A stretch of 64,000 nt of DNA from Catenulispora sp. MAP5-51 (GCF_041261205.1 NZ_JBGCCH010000017.1:124001-188000); one strand, 5' to 3'; positions 46,048 through 54,960 are shown, counted from the stretch's first letter. Program-made: numbers and translations. Notes: a model not told the origin generated them from the letters alone.

Positions 46048-46779
46048 ATGTCCGGCAACCTCGAACTCCTGCCCGCCGTCGACGTCGCCGACGGCCAGGC
46101 CGTCCGCCTCGTGCAGGGCGCCGCCGGCTCCGAGACGTCCTACGGCGACCCGCTCGCCGCCGCGCTGGCCTGGCAGAGCGCCGGGGCGGAGTGGATCCAC
46201 CTGGTGGACCTGGACGCCGCCTTCGGGCGGGGGACCAACGCCGACCTGCTGGCCGTCGTGATCGGCTCGGTGGACGTGAAGGTCGAGCTCTCCGGCGGCA
46301 TCCGCGACAGCGTGTCGCTCAGGCGCGCGCTGGCCACCGGTTGCGCCCGCGTCAACCTCGGCACCGCCGCCCTGGAGCGCCCGGAGTGGGTGGCCGAGGT
46401 GATCGCCGAGCACGGCGACAAGATCGCGGTCGGCCTGGACGTGCGCGGCACCACCCTCTCCGCGCGCGGCTGGACCCAGGAGGGCGGCCAGTTGTTCGAG
46501 GTGCTGCAGCGCCTGGACGCCGACGGCTGCGCGCGCTACGTGGTCACCGACGTCAACCGCGACGGCACCCTGACCGGGCCGAACCTGGACCTGCTGCGCG
46601 ACGTCTGCGCGGTCACCGACAAGCCGGTCGTGGCCTCCGGCGGGGTGTCCTCGCTGGCTGATCTGGAAGCGCTGGCGACGCTGGTGCCGATCGGCGTCGA
46701 GGGCGCTATCGTCGGCAAGGCGCTCTATGCGGGCGCCTTCACGCTTGAAGAAGCCCTCGAACTCACCAGGAGCGCGTGA
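46048..46779 (+). CDS. priA: Bifunctional phosphoribosyl isomerase PriA (HisA/TrpF)
   Basis: This 243-residue TIM barrel isomerises ProFAR for histidine synthesis and, in actinomycetes, also phosphoribosylanthranilate for tryptophan synthesis. The HisA-like features are [18 protein letters not shown] with a catalytic Asp, [11 protein letters not shown], and [15 protein letters not shown] with the second Asp. No trpF occurs in the trp cluster in this window, which supports the dual role. The bifunctional assignment is by family and context and has not been tested here. Confidence 0.92.
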   Translation: MSGNLELLPAVDVADGQAVRLVQGAAGSETSYGDPLAAALAWQSAGAEWIHLVDLDAAFGRGTNADLLAVVIGSVDVKVELSGGIRDSVSLRRALATGCARVNLGTAALERPEWVAEVIAEHGDKIAVGLDVRGTTLSARGWTQEGGQLFEVLQRLDADGCARYVVTDVNRDGTLTGPNLDLLRDVCAVTDKPVVASGGVSSLADLEALATLVPIGVEGAIVGKALYAGAFTLEEALELTRSA

Positions 46780-46782
46780 GAC

Positions 46783-47178
46783 ATGAGCAGCATCCAGCGG
46801 ATCGGCTCCGACGGGCAGTGGGAGAACGAGTACGGGTACTCCCGTGTGGTCGTCGCCGGCCCCCACGCGTGGGTGGCGGGCTGCACCGCCACCGTCGACG
46901 GCGTGGTGCAGGGCAACGGCGACCCGGCTGCGCAGATGAAGGTCGCGCTGGAGACTGCTCGCAAGGCGCTGGAGCAGGTTGGGTTCGGACTGCATGATGT
47001 GGTGCGGACGCGTTGGTACGTGGTGCACGCCCGGGACGTCGCCGAGGTGGGGCGGGCGCACGGCGAGGTCTTCGCCGAGTGCCGGCCGGCTGCCACGGCA
47101 CTGGTGGTGTCGGGGCTGATCGACCCCGGGATGCTGGTCGAGGTGGAGTTGGACGCCTACCGGTCGCAGAGCGCGTGA
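46783..47178 (+). CDS. RidA-family imine/enamine deaminase-like protein
   Basis: This 131-residue protein of the YjgF/YER057c/UK114 family typically removes reactive 2-aminoacrylate-like intermediates or acts in amino acid metabolism. Segments [43 protein letters not shown] and [20 protein letters not shown] fit the family, and the Arg that binds carboxylates is in RTRWYV. It lies between priA and hisF, 3 bp after priA, a position suggesting a helper role in histidine biosynthesis. Confidence 0.9.
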   Translation: MSSIQRIGSDGQWENEYGYSRVVVAGPHAWVAGCTATVDGVVQGNGDPAAQMKVALETARKALEQVGFGLHDVVRTRWYVVHARDVAEVGRAHGEVFAECRPAATALVVSGLIDPGMLVEVELDAYRSQSA

Positions 47179-47204
47179 CGACTGTTTTCGCAAAGGAGCA
47201 GCAA

Positions 47205-47993
47205 GTGAGCACCGCCGCCCTCGGCCAGCTGGCCGTCCGCGTGATCCCGTGCCTGGACGTCGACGCCGGCCGGGTGGTCAAGGGCGTGAACTTCGAGAAC
47301 CTGCGCGACGCCGGGGACCCGGTGGAGCTGGCGCGCGCCTACGACGCGGCCGGAGCGGACGAGCTGACCTTCCTGGACGTGACGGCGTCCTCGGACGCGC
47401 GCGAGACGGTGTACGACGTGGTCGGCCGCACGGCCGACCAGGTCTTCATCCCGCTGACCGTCGGCGGCGGCGTGCGCACGGTGCTTGACGTGGACCGCCT
47501 GCTGCGCGCCGGAGCCGACAAGGTCGGCGTGAACACGGCGGCGGTGGCACGGCCGGAGCTGATCGCCGAGATCGCCGACCGCTTCGGCAACCAGGTCCTG
47601 GTGCTCTCGGTGGACGCGCGGCGCTGCCCGCAGGGCGTGAGCACGGACTCAGGCTTCGAGGTCACCACCCACGGCGGCCGTCAGTCCACCGGCATCGACG
47701 CGGTGGCCTGGGCGGCGCGGGCGGCGGAGCTCGGCGCGGGGGAGATCCTGCTGAACTCGATCGACGCCGACGGAATGAAGCAGGGCTTCGACCTGGAGAT
47801 GCTGGCCGCGGTGCGCGCCGCGGTGACCGTCCCGCTGATCGCCTCCGGCGGCGCGGGCGCGCGGGAGCACTTCGTACCGGCGGTGGGGGCGGGGGCCGAC
47901 GCGGTGTTGGCGGCTTCGGTGTTCCACTTCGGGGATGTGACGATCGGGGAGGTCAAGGATTCGCTGCGTGGGGCGGGGTATCCGGTGCGGTAG
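47205..47993 (+). CDS. hisF: Imidazole glycerol phosphate synthase, cyclase subunit
   Basis: This 262-residue TIM barrel closes the imidazole ring using ammonia from HisH, yielding IGP and AICAR. The catalytic acids are Asp in [15 protein letters not shown] and in [24 protein letters not shown] and [12 protein letters not shown] bind phosphate. GTG 47205 is chosen because AAAGGAG lies a few bases upstream. It ends the upstream his block; the palindromic region begins about 60 bp after its stop, so it may also terminate this transcript. Confidence 0.97.
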   Translation: MSTAALGQLAVRVIPCLDVDAGRVVKGVNFENLRDAGDPVELARAYDAAGADELTFLDVTASSDARETVYDVVGRTADQVFIPLTVGGGVRTVLDVDRLLRAGADKVGVNTAAVARPELIAEIADRFGNQVLVLSVDARRCPQGVSTDSGFEVTTHGGRQSTGIDAVAWAARAAELGAGEILLNSIDADGMKQGFDLEMLAAVRAAVTVPLIASGGAGAREHFVPAVGAGADAVLAASVFHFGDVTIGEVKDSLRGAGYPVR

Positions 47994-48051
47994 GGAGCGG
48001 GTTGTGGTGGAGCGGGCTGTGGCAGAGCGGGGCACGGTTGCTGCTTGGTGC

Positions 48052-48353
48052 TGCGGTTTGTTCGTGGGTTGACAGTCAAGGGCGTTTTCTTACGGCTTCG
48101 CGCGGGTTGAAGACGGATCCGCTGGTGGCGCGGTCGTGGGGGTGGTGCTCATCACGCGTTGGCTGCTGATGGTCTGGGTAGGTGGTGGGGTCTACTGCCA
48201 CAGTCAAGGTCAAGAGCGGCAGTCAAAGGCGACGGTCAAGGGCGCCTCCGGCGGCGCCTGCGCGGCGAGCGGCCTCGCTCCGGGGAGTGGGGGGCCGCGT
48301 AGTTGGGCGGCGGACGCTGCTTGTGGTCGCCTTCGTCCCGGATTCCCCGTCGC
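48052..48353. repeat. Left arm of ~300-bp inverted repeat
   Basis: This arm runs from TGCGGTTTGTTCGTGGGTT to the first palindromic element. It matches the reverse complement of 48731-49051 at most positions, with long exact blocks such as GGGCGTTTTCTTACGGCTTC and CGCGTTGGCTGCTGATGGTC. Differences include single-base changes and a shorter tract of CAGTCAA-type repeats. Confidence 0.85.
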
Positions 48354-48489
48354 ATCGTCGCCTTACGGAAGCAGACCGGTCCGGCGGTATCAAGTCGGAT
48401 CGCAGAGCTGTGGGTCCAGTATCAGCGACTTGACACCACCGGCCCGGCCTGCTTGGCTACGCCCGCCGACGCGACGGGGAATCCGGGAC
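48335..48489. repeat. Palindromic element copy 1 (155 bp)
   Basis: GTCCCGGATTCCCCGTCGC at 48335-48353 is perfectly complementary to 48471-48489. Inside it, 48369-48397 pairs with 48426-48454 (AAGCAG ... CAAGTCG against CGACTTG ... CTGCTT) with four mismatches. The element has the same architecture as copy 2. Confidence 0.8.
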
Positions 48490-48498
48490 AAACCCACC

Positions 48499-48573
48499 TG
48501 TGGGAAGAGTTCCCACACCACACGCACACACCGCCTGGCCGCCGCTGTGCCTCACCGAGTGGACCCCGTCCAC
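48499..48573. repeat. Two short hairpins at the palindrome centre
   Basis: TGTGGGAA-gag-TTCCCACA occupies 48499-48517 and GTGGAC-ccc-GTCCAC occupies 48559-48573. Both are perfect and lie between the two palindromic elements. Confidence 0.7.
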
Positions 48574-48589
48574 ACCACAGACCGGGGTT

Positions 48590-48749
48590 GTCCCGGATTC
48601 CCCGTCGCTTCGGCGGTGCTTGCACAACCATCCCGGCCTGGGCGGTGTCCAGCCGGACGAAACCGGTGGCCAGCAACAGTGATCCGGCTTGACACCGCCC
48701 AGGCCGGGATGGTTCCCTCCGGGCGCTGAAGCGGCGGGGAATCCGGGAC
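48590..48749. repeat. Palindromic element copy 2 (160 bp)
   Basis: GTCCCGGATTCCCCGTCGC recurs at 48590-48608 and pairs, with one mismatch, with 48731-48749. A long inner pair, 48626-48657 with 48683-48714 (AACCATCCCGGCCTGGGCGG at its start), is almost perfect over 32 bp. The outer ends are shared with copy 1 while the inner arms differ. Confidence 0.8.
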
Positions 48750-49051
48750 AAAGGCGACCACAAGCAACGACCGCCGCCAGACAGCGAGGCCCCCCATCCC
48801 CGGAGAGAGCGCCGCTCGCCGCGCAGGCGCCGCCGGAGGCGCTCTTGACTGTGGTTCTTGACTGTGGTTCTTGACTGTGGCTTTTGACTGTGGCTTTTGA
48901 CTGTCGCCGTAGACCCCACCACCTGCCCAGACCATCAGCAGCCAACGCGCCCCGACCACCACCCCACGACCGCGCCACCAGCGGATCCGTCTTAAACCCG
49001 CGCGAAGCCGTAAGAAAACGCCCTTGACCGTTAACCCACGAACAAACCGCA
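48731..49051. repeat. Right arm of ~300-bp inverted repeat
   Basis: This is the reverse-complement partner of 48052-48353. It is slightly longer because it contains an expanded 13-bp tandem repeat. The outer end is marked by AACCCACGAACAAACCGCA. Confidence 0.85.
48845..48908. repeat. 13-bp tandem repeat, five units
   Basis: Units TTGACTGTGGTTC (two), TTGACTGTGGCTT (two) and a final TTGACTGTCGCC run without gaps. The left arm has only scattered CAGTCAA words at the matching place, so the array expanded or contracted after the arms formed. TTGACT resembles a -35 box, which may be chance. Confidence 0.85.
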
Positions 49052-49063
49052 CCCGCCCCGCGA

Positions 49064-49117
49064 CCCCCAAGCACGCACCCCCTGCACGCACCCCCAAGCA
49101 CGCACCCCCTGCACGCA
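49064..49117. repeat. 27-bp direct duplication
   Basis: The unit beginning CCCCCAAGCACGCACCCC occurs twice exactly, at 49064-49090 and 49091-49117. It lies just outside the right arm and upstream of the ABC operon. Confidence 0.85.
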
Positions 49118-49231
49118 CCCCCTCCATCCCGCTATGCACCGCGCCATACATCCCACGATGCAGTCCAGCCGCCTCCAAGTTCGCCGTCTGGTCTGACGAC
49201 CGCGAGGGGTGTCGGGCCATAGCGTTGCCGC

Positions 49232-50176
49232 ATGATCGAGGCACGCAGCCTGACTAAACGCTACGGCGACAAGACCGCCGTCTCCGACTTGTCCTTCACG
49301 GTGCGCCCTGGGGTGGTGACTGGTTTCCTGGGGCCGAACGGTGCTGGGAAGTCCACCACCATGCGCATGATTCTGGGGCTGGACCGGCCGAGCTCCGGTT
49401 CGGTGACCGTCAATGGCAAGGCCTATGCCGAGCACTCCGCTCCGCTGCATGAGGTCGGTGCTCTGTTGGAGGCCAAGGCCGTCCACACCGGGCGCAGCGC
49501 CTACAACCATCTGCTCGCGCTGGCCGCGACCACCGGGATCGAGCGGTCTCGGGTCGACGAGGTCATCGACCTCGTGGGTCTGCGCGAGGTGGCCAAGAAG
49601 CGCGCTGGGGGGTTCTCGCTCGGTATGGGGCAGCGGCTCGGTATCGCCAGCGCTTTGCTGGGCGATCCGGACACGCTGATCCTGGACGAGCCGGTGAACG
49701 GGTTGGACCCCGAGGGCATCCTGTGGATCCGGAACCTGCTCAAGGACCTGGCTTCTGAGAACCGGACCATCTTCGTCTCCAGCCACCTGATGTCCGAGAT
49801 GGCGCTCACCGCTGAGCACCTGATCGTGATCGGGCAGGGCAAGTTGATCGCCGACACGTCGGTGGCCGAGTTCATCTCGCGGGCCTCGACCGGCAGTGTC
49901 AAGGTGCGTACTCCGGAGGCTGCGAAGCTGCGGGAGTTGCTGGCCGGGCCGGATGTCACCGTGTCCTCCTCTGTCGAGGGGACGCTGCAGGTCCAGGGGC
50001 TCACCAGCGATCGGATCGGCACCATCGCGGCGGAGAACCGGATCACACTGTTCGAGCTGGCGCCGCACGAGGCTTCGCTGGAGGAGGCGTTCATGGAGCT
50101 CACCGGCGACGCCGTGGAGTACCGTGCGCCGGCACCGGCCAGCGCGACCACCACTGACGTCGAGGTGAACGCATGA
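49232..50176 (+). CDS. ABC transporter ATP-binding protein (ABC-2/DrrA type)
   Basis: This 314-residue ATPase energises the membrane protein encoded next. It has Walker A GPNGAGKST near residue 35-43, signature FSLGMGQRLG near 130, Walker B LILDEPVNGLDP near 155 and H-loop FVSSHLMSEM near 190. A C-terminal domain like that of DrrA/BcrA exporters follows. Such systems export lipids, antibiotics or peptides. The next four genes (permease, kinase, regulator) form a classic sensing/export module. The stop overlaps the permease ATG by 4 bp. Confidence 0.93.
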   Translation: MIEARSLTKRYGDKTAVSDLSFTVRPGVVTGFLGPNGAGKSTTMRMILGLDRPSSGSVTVNGKAYAEHSAPLHEVGALLEAKAVHTGRSAYNHLLALAATTGIERSRVDEVIDLVGLREVAKKRAGGFSLGMGQRLGIASALLGDPDTLILDEPVNGLDPEGILWIRNLLKDLASENRTIFVSSHLMSEMALTAEHLIVIGQGKLIADTSVAEFISRASTGSVKVRTPEAAKLRELLAGPDVTVSSSVEGTLQVQGLTSDRIGTIAAENRITLFELAPHEASLEEAFMELTGDAVEYRAPAPASATTTDVEVNA

Positions 50177-51003
50177 CCGCCGTCACGCAGGCGCCGGCTC
50201 CGGTGCGCCGGGTCCACACCGGCAAGGTCACCCAGGGTCGGGTGATCAAGAGTGAGTGGATCAAGTTCCGGACGCTGCGCTCCTCGCGCTGGTCGCTGAT
50301 CGCCGGGGTCGGGGCGATGATCGCCATCGCGCTGCTGTTCAGCCTGGCGATGAAGAGCCACTACCCGCACATGAGCCACGCCCGGCAGAAGGAGGTCGAC
50401 CCGGTCGCCGACCCGATGCGCGGGGTGTTCCTCGGGCAGTTGGCGGTCGGGGTGCTCGGGGTCATGATGATCACCGGTGAGTACACCACCGGCATGATCC
50501 GGGCCTCGCTGGCCGCCGCGCCCAAGCGGCTGCCGGTGCTGTGGGCCAAGGCGCTGGTGTTCACGGTCGTGGCCTGGACGATCATGACGATCACCGCGTT
50601 CGTCTGCTTCTTCCTCGCGCAGTCGATCTTCTCCTCGATCCACCTGAACAAGTCGCTCTCCGACCCGGGTGTGCTGCGCGCGGTGTTCGGCGAGGGCCTG
50701 TACCTGACGGTGGTCGGGCTGCTGGGTGTCGCTCTGGGGGCGATCATCCGCAGCACCGCCGGGGCCATCGCGGCGCTGTTCGGGATCCTGCTGGTGCTGC
50801 CGGTGCTCGGCGAGGTCCTCAACCTCACCTCCTGGGGCGACCACGTCAACCCCTACCTGCCGAGCAACGCCGGGCAGCAGATCATGGCGCTGACCACGAC
50901 TTCGCCGGACATGAAGCCGTGGCCCGGGTTCCTGCTGTTCCTTGGTTACGCTGTGGTGGCGATGGCCGCGGCGGCCTTCCTGCTCAAGAAGCGAGACGCG
51001 TGA
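50173..51003 (+). CDS. ABC-2 type transporter permease
   Basis: This 276-residue membrane protein has a ~45-residue cytoplasmic N-terminus (GRVIKSEWIKFRTLRSSRWS) and six predicted helices, with GEYTTGMIRASLAAAPKR after the second. This is the usual ABC-2 permease layout. It pairs with the preceding ATPase. The substrate is unknown, though resemblance to bacitracin- and lantibiotic-type self-protection or stress exporters is possible. Overlaps of 4 bp on both sides show tight translational coupling. Confidence 0.9.
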   Translation: MTAVTQAPAPVRRVHTGKVTQGRVIKSEWIKFRTLRSSRWSLIAGVGAMIAIALLFSLAMKSHYPHMSHARQKEVDPVADPMRGVFLGQLAVGVLGVMMITGEYTTGMIRASLAAAPKRLPVLWAKALVFTVVAWTIMTITAFVCFFLAQSIFSSIHLNKSLSDPGVLRAVFGEGLYLTVVGLLGVALGAIIRSTAGAIAALFGILLVLPVLGEVLNLTSWGDHVNPYLPSNAGQQIMALTTTSPDMKPWPGFLLFLGYAVVAMAAAAFLLKKRDA

Positions 51004-52331
51004 CCTCAGCGACCGTCCCCGAAGACCCCGGCAGCCGCCGGGGCCTTCGGGCTGTCGTGGACGCGCCGACCGCCGTGTCGGCGTGGCTGAGCTCGCCGGG
51101 GATGAAGCGCTTCCTGCAGGCCGCCGGGCTGGAGAACCTGGTGCGGCGCGGGCAGCGGTGGACCTCGTCCCATTCCACGATCGTGGACTCCGTGCTCGTC
51201 GCGGCGGTCCTGGTCCCGCTCAGCGGGCATCAGGCCCTGCATCCGGCGCGCCACGCTGTGCTGGGCTGGGTGCTTCAGTTCGCCTTCTTTGTGCCGCTGG
51301 CGCTGCGGCGCCGGTTCCCCAGCGCGGTGTTCGCCATCGTGGCCGGCGCCGCGCTCGTGCAGTGGGTCGCGGGCCTGGTGATGGCGATGCCGCCGGAGGA
51401 CTTCGCGCTGCTGATCGCGCTCTACACGGTCGCCGCGCACACCTCGATCCGCCGCTGCCTGGCCGCGATCGGCGTCATGGAGGTCGGCGCGGTGCTGGTC
51501 GCGGTGTCGTGGCCGTACCAGGGCGCGGCGCTGCGGGTCTTCGTGTTCGTCTCCGGCATGGTCACGGCCGCCGCGGTGCTCGGCGTCAACACCCGCACCC
51601 GGCGCGCCTACTTCGCGACGCTGGAGGAACGCGCGCGCCGCCTGGAGTTCGAGCGCGACCAGCAGGCGCAGATCGCCGCCGCCGCCGAGCGCGCCTCGAT
51701 CGCGCGGGAGGTGCACGACGTCGTCACGCACAGCCTGTCGGTGATGGTCGCCCTCACCGACGGCGCCTCCTACGCGGTGCACACCGCGCCGGACCGCGCG
51801 GCCGAGGCCGTCGCGAAGGCCTCCGAGGTCGGGCGGCAGGCGATCACGGACATGCAGCGGGTCCTGGGCGTCCTGCGCGGCTCGGCCGGCGCCACGATGG
51901 CCGAGCTGCACCCGCAGCCCGGGCTCGCGCAGCTGGACACGCTGCTCGCCGAGGTGCGGGTGGCCGGGCTGCCGGTGGAGCTGGTGGTCAGCGGCGCGCG
52001 GCCGGACCTGTCCTCGGGCGTGGAGCTGGCGGTGTTCCGGGTCGTGCAGGAGGCGCTGACCAACACCCGCAAGCACGCCGAGCCCGGCGCGTCGGCGCGG
52101 GTGCGGCTGGACTTCGCGGCGGACGCCGTGGCCGTGACGGTGCTGGACGACGGTGCGACGGCGGATGTGAAGCCCGATGCGGCCGGCGGACACGGGATCG
52201 CCGGCATGAAGGAACGGATAGCGGCGTACGGCGGGGAGCTGGAAGCCGGGCCGCGCGGTATCGGGCGGGGGTGGCGGGTGCATGCCCGGGTGCCGGTGGC
52301 GGCCCTCGGCGCCGAGGCGGGCCCGGCATGA
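51000..52331 (+). CDS. NarL/DesK-type sensor histidine kinase
   Basis: This 443-residue kinase has about five membrane helices in residues ~62-210 with short loops, so it probably senses within the membrane. A coiled stretch (YFATLEERARRLEFERDQQA) then leads to a HisKA_3 dimerisation motif REVHDVVTHSLSVMV with the phosphorylated His near 239. An HATPase domain follows, with EALTNTRKHA and GHGIAGMKERI. The GTG start overlaps the permease stop. It likely controls the LuxR-type regulator next to it in response to a membrane-active signal. Confidence 0.92.
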   Translation: MTSATVPEDPGSRRGLRAVVDAPTAVSAWLSSPGMKRFLQAAGLENLVRRGQRWTSSHSTIVDSVLVAAVLVPLSGHQALHPARHAVLGWVLQFAFFVPLALRRRFPSAVFAIVAGAALVQWVAGLVMAMPPEDFALLIALYTVAAHTSIRRCLAAIGVMEVGAVLVAVSWPYQGAALRVFVFVSGMVTAAAVLGVNTRTRRAYFATLEERARRLEFERDQQAQIAAAAERASIAREVHDVVTHSLSVMVALTDGASYAVHTAPDRAAEAVAKASEVGRQAITDMQRVLGVLRGSAGATMAELHPQPGLAQLDTLLAEVRVAGLPVELVVSGARPDLSSGVELAVFRVVQEALTNTRKHAEPGASARVRLDFAADAVAVTVLDDGATADVKPDAAGGHGIAGMKERIAAYGGELEAGPRGIGRGWRVHARVPVAALGAEAGPA

Positions 52332-53011
52332 TCAGCGTCCTGCTGGTGGATGACGCCCCGCTGCTGCGCATGGGATTCCGCATGGTCCTGGAGGCGCAGC
52401 CGGACGTCGAGGTCGTCGGCGAGGCCGGCGACGGCGCCGAGGCCGTGGCACTGGCCACGCAGCTTCAGCCGGACGTGGTGCTGATGGACGTGCGCATGCC
52501 CGGCGTCGACGGCATCGAGGCCACCGCGCGCATCACCGCCGCCCAACTGCCCTCGCGGGTCCTGATCCTCACGACGTTCGACCTCGACGAGTACGCCTTC
52601 GCCGCGCTGCGCGTGGGTGCCGCCGGCTTCCTGCTCAAGAACGCGCACCCCTCCGACCTGATCGCCGGGATCCGCACCGTGGCCGCCGGCGACGGCGTGG
52701 TGGCCCCCCGCATCACCCGCCAGCTCATCGAGGCCTTCGCGCGCCAGACCGATCCCGCCACGGCCGGTCCGCGCGCCGACGAGCGCCTGGAGCGCCTGAC
52801 CGACCGCGAGCGCGAGGTCCTGGTGGAGATCGCGCGCGGCCAGTCCAACGCCGAGATCGCCGAGAACCTTCAGCTGTCCGAGGCGACGGTGAAGACTCAT
52901 GTCAGCCGGATCCTGCCGAAACTGGAGCTGCGCGATCGGGTGCAGGCGGTGGTGTTCGCCTATGAGGTCGGGCTCGTCGCCGCCGGTTCGCCGCCGGGTG
53001 GAGAGAAGTAA
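52328..53011 (+). CDS. NarL/LuxR-type response regulator
   Basis: This 227-residue regulator has a receiver domain with DD at 8-9, phosphoacceptor Asp near 54 in VVLMDVRMPG and Lys near 104 in FLLKNAHPSD. A LuxR-type helix-turn-helix follows (LTDREREVLVEIARGQSNAE ... SEATVKTHVSRIL). It is the cognate partner of the preceding kinase by 4-bp overlap. It probably regulates the ABC-2 genes in the same operon. The two exporter genes downstream, 119 bp away, are also possible targets. Confidence 0.94.
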   Translation: MISVLLVDDAPLLRMGFRMVLEAQPDVEVVGEAGDGAEAVALATQLQPDVVLMDVRMPGVDGIEATARITAAQLPSRVLILTTFDLDEYAFAALRVGAAGFLLKNAHPSDLIAGIRTVAAGDGVVAPRITRQLIEAFARQTDPATAGPRADERLERLTDREREVLVEIARGQSNAEIAENLQLSEATVKTHVSRILPKLELRDRVQAVVFAYEVGLVAAGSPPGGEK

Positions 53012-53130
53012 GCTCCGCCTAACCAAACCGGGAGTAATAGTCGCGCATCCGGAATGGGTTTTACCCGGCCGGGTGTTGTCCGCCAGAGTGGATGCCGGGC
53101 AGGGTCTCGGCGTGACATGGGTGGGATGAC

Positions 53131-54960
53131 GTGAGTACGGAGAGTTTACAAACGGCTGCGCGGACGAAGGACTCGATCCTCAAGCGCGGGTTCGGGCTGC
53201 TGGGTGTCGCGATCCGCACCGAGCCGCGAGTCTTCGCGGCCGCGGTCACCGGCAGCGCGGTGTACGGGATCATGACGGTCGGCGCGGCCTGGGCCGTGGG
53301 CTGGGCCACCGACCACGCGGTCCTGCCGGCGTTCGCGGCCGGGAAGGTGCCGGCCGGGGCGACGCTGACCGCCGGGCTGCTGATCCTGGGCGTGGCGCTG
53401 GCCAAGGTGATGGGCATCATCGGGCGGCGGCTGCTGGCCGGGGTGATGCAGTTCCGGCTGCAGTCGCGCTATCGGCGCGCCGTCTCCGAGCGCTACCTGC
53501 AGCTGCCGCTGTCCTGGCACCGCCGGCACCCCACCGGCCAGCTGCTGTCCAACGCCGGCTCGGACGTGGACATGACCTGGCAGTTCATCGCGCCGCTGCC
53601 GATGTCGCTGGGCGTGCTGATCATGATGGTCGCGGCCCTGGTGTCGATGGTGCTCACCGATCCGGTGCTGGCGATCATCGGCTTCCTGCTGTTCCCGGCG
53701 ATCATCGTGCTCAACACCGTCTACCAGCGCTACGCCGCGCCCCGGCTGGCCGCCGCGCAGGAGATGCGCGCCGGGGTCGCCGAGATCGCGCACGAGTCCT
53801 TCGACGGCGGCCTGGTCGTGAAGACCCTGGGCCGCGAGGACGAGGAGACCGTGCGCTTCGCCGCCGCCGCGGACCGCCTGCGCGACGCCAACATCTCCGC
53901 CGGCCGCGCCCGCGCCTTCTTCGACCCGGCGCTGGAGGCCGTCCCCAACCTCGGGGTGCTGGTCGCGCTGCTGGTCGGCACCTCCCGGGTGGCCTCCGGC
54001 GCGATCCAGGCCGGGCAGGTCGTGCAGGTCGCCTACCTGATCACGCTGCTGGCCTTCCCGCTGCGCGCCATCGGCTGGGTCCTGGGCGAGCTGCCGCGCT
54101 CGGTGGTCGGCTACGCCCGGGTCAAGGCCGTGCTCGACGCCCAGGGCGACATGGAGTACGGCACCGCGCAGGCGCCCTCGGACGGTGCCGCCGAGGTCCG
54201 GCTGGACCACGTCAGCTTCGGCTACGACGGCCAGGAGATCCTGCGCGGCATCGACCTGAGCCTGCGGCCAGGCTCGACCGTGGCGCTCGTCGGGCCGACC
54301 GGCTCGGGCAAGTCCACGCTCACCGGCCTGCTGGCCCGCCTGGCCGACCCCGACGGCGGCGCGGTCGAGTTGGACGGCACCGACGTCCGCGAGTTCGCCC
54401 GCGGCCAGGTCCCGGCACAGGTCTCGCTGGTCCCGCAGCAGACCTTCCTGTTCGCGGACAGCATCCGCGACAACATCCGGCTGGACCGGGACGCCGACGA
54501 CGAGCGGATCTGGGCCGCGCTGCGGCTGGCGCAGGCCGAGCGCTTCGTCAAGCGCCTGCCCGAGGGCCTGGACACGGTCATCGGCGAGCGCGGCGCGACC
54601 CTGTCCGGCGGCCAGCGCCAGCGCCTGGCCCTGGCCCGGGCCCTGATCCGCGACCCCCGGCTGCTGATCCTGGACGACTGCACCGCCAGCGTCGACCCGC
54701 AGGTCGAGGCCGCGATCCTGGGCGGGCTGCGGGACGCCGCCGGCGAGGGGACGCTGGCCTCCACGGTCCTGGTCGTCGCCTACCGCAAGGCCACGATCGC
54801 CCTGGCCGACGAAGTCGTCTACATGGAGCACGGCCGGGTCGTGGACCGCGGGCCGCACCTGGAGCTGGTGGAGCGCTGTGCGGGATACCGCGATTTGATC
54901 ACCGCCTACGAACGCGACCACGAAGAGCGCGACGGCGAGCTGCAGGAGGTCGGGATATGA
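53131..54960 (+). CDS. ABC exporter half-transporter with degenerate ATP site
   Basis: This 609-residue type IV exporter half has six helices in residues ~30-320 and a nucleotide-binding domain at ~355-590. Walker A is GPTGSGKST and the signature LSGGQRQR is intact. The residue after Walker B is Asp (LLILDDCTASVDP) instead of catalytic Glu, and the switch His is Tyr (VVAYRKAT rather than AHRLST). This marks it as the non-hydrolysing half of a heterodimer such as TM287/288 or BmrCD. The partner follows with a 4-bp overlap. Substrate may be a drug, lipid or peptide. Confidence 0.92.
   Translation: MSTESLQTAARTKDSILKRGFGLLGVAIRTEPRVFAAAVTGSAVYGIMTVGAAWAVGWATDHAVLPAFAAGKVPAGATLTAGLLILGVALAKVMGIIGRRLLAGVMQFRLQSRYRRAVSERYLQLPLSWHRRHPTGQLLSNAGSDVDMTWQFIAPLPMSLGVLIMMVAALVSMVLTDPVLAIIGFLLFPAIIVLNTVYQRYAAPRLAAAQEMRAGVAEIAHESFDGGLVVKTLGREDEETVRFAAAADRLRDANISAGRARAFFDPALEAVPNLGVLVALLVGTSRVASGAIQAGQVVQVAYLITLLAFPLRAIGWVLGELPRSVVGYARVKAVLDAQGDMEYGTAQAPSDGAAEVRLDHVSFGYDGQEILRGIDLSLRPGSTVALVGPTGSGKSTLTGLLARLADPDGGAVELDGTDVREFARGQVPAQVSLVPQQTFLFADSIRDNIRLDRDADDERIWAALRLAQAERFVKRLPEGLDTVIGERGATLSGGQRQRLALARALIRDPRLLILDDCTASVDPQVEAAILGGLRDAAGEGTLASTVLVVAYRKATIALADEVVYMEHGRVVDRGPHLELVERCAGYRDLITAYERDHEERDGELQEVGI

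Larger units (their letters stand above)
47994..49231. other. 1.24-kb non-coding interval with nested inverted repeats
   Basis: No credible gene is seen between hisF and the ABC transporter. Open frames here follow the repeats, are rich in Arg/Ser/Pro and show no family resemblance. From 48052 to 49051 the DNA is one imperfect palindrome. Outer arms of ~300 bp enclose two 155-160-bp palindromic elements and a central ~100-bp segment with two more hairpins. A 27-bp direct duplication follows at 49064-49117. The promoter for the downstream ABC operon presumably lies after 49118. The region could be a structured RNA locus, a mobile-element relic or both. Confidence 0.75.

Noticed and set aside
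48335-48908. CRISPR array
   Set aside because: Repeats are inverted or gapless tandem, without regular unique spacers, and no cas genes are present.
48136-49257. Several open frames inside the palindromic region
   Set aside because: They mirror the repeats on both strands (for example VPDSPSRR-type words) and match no protein style.
53063-53074. ACCCGGCCGGGT palindrome before the exporter operon
   Set aside because: Short and fully G+C-rich; likely chance in this genome, though it lies in a promoter region.
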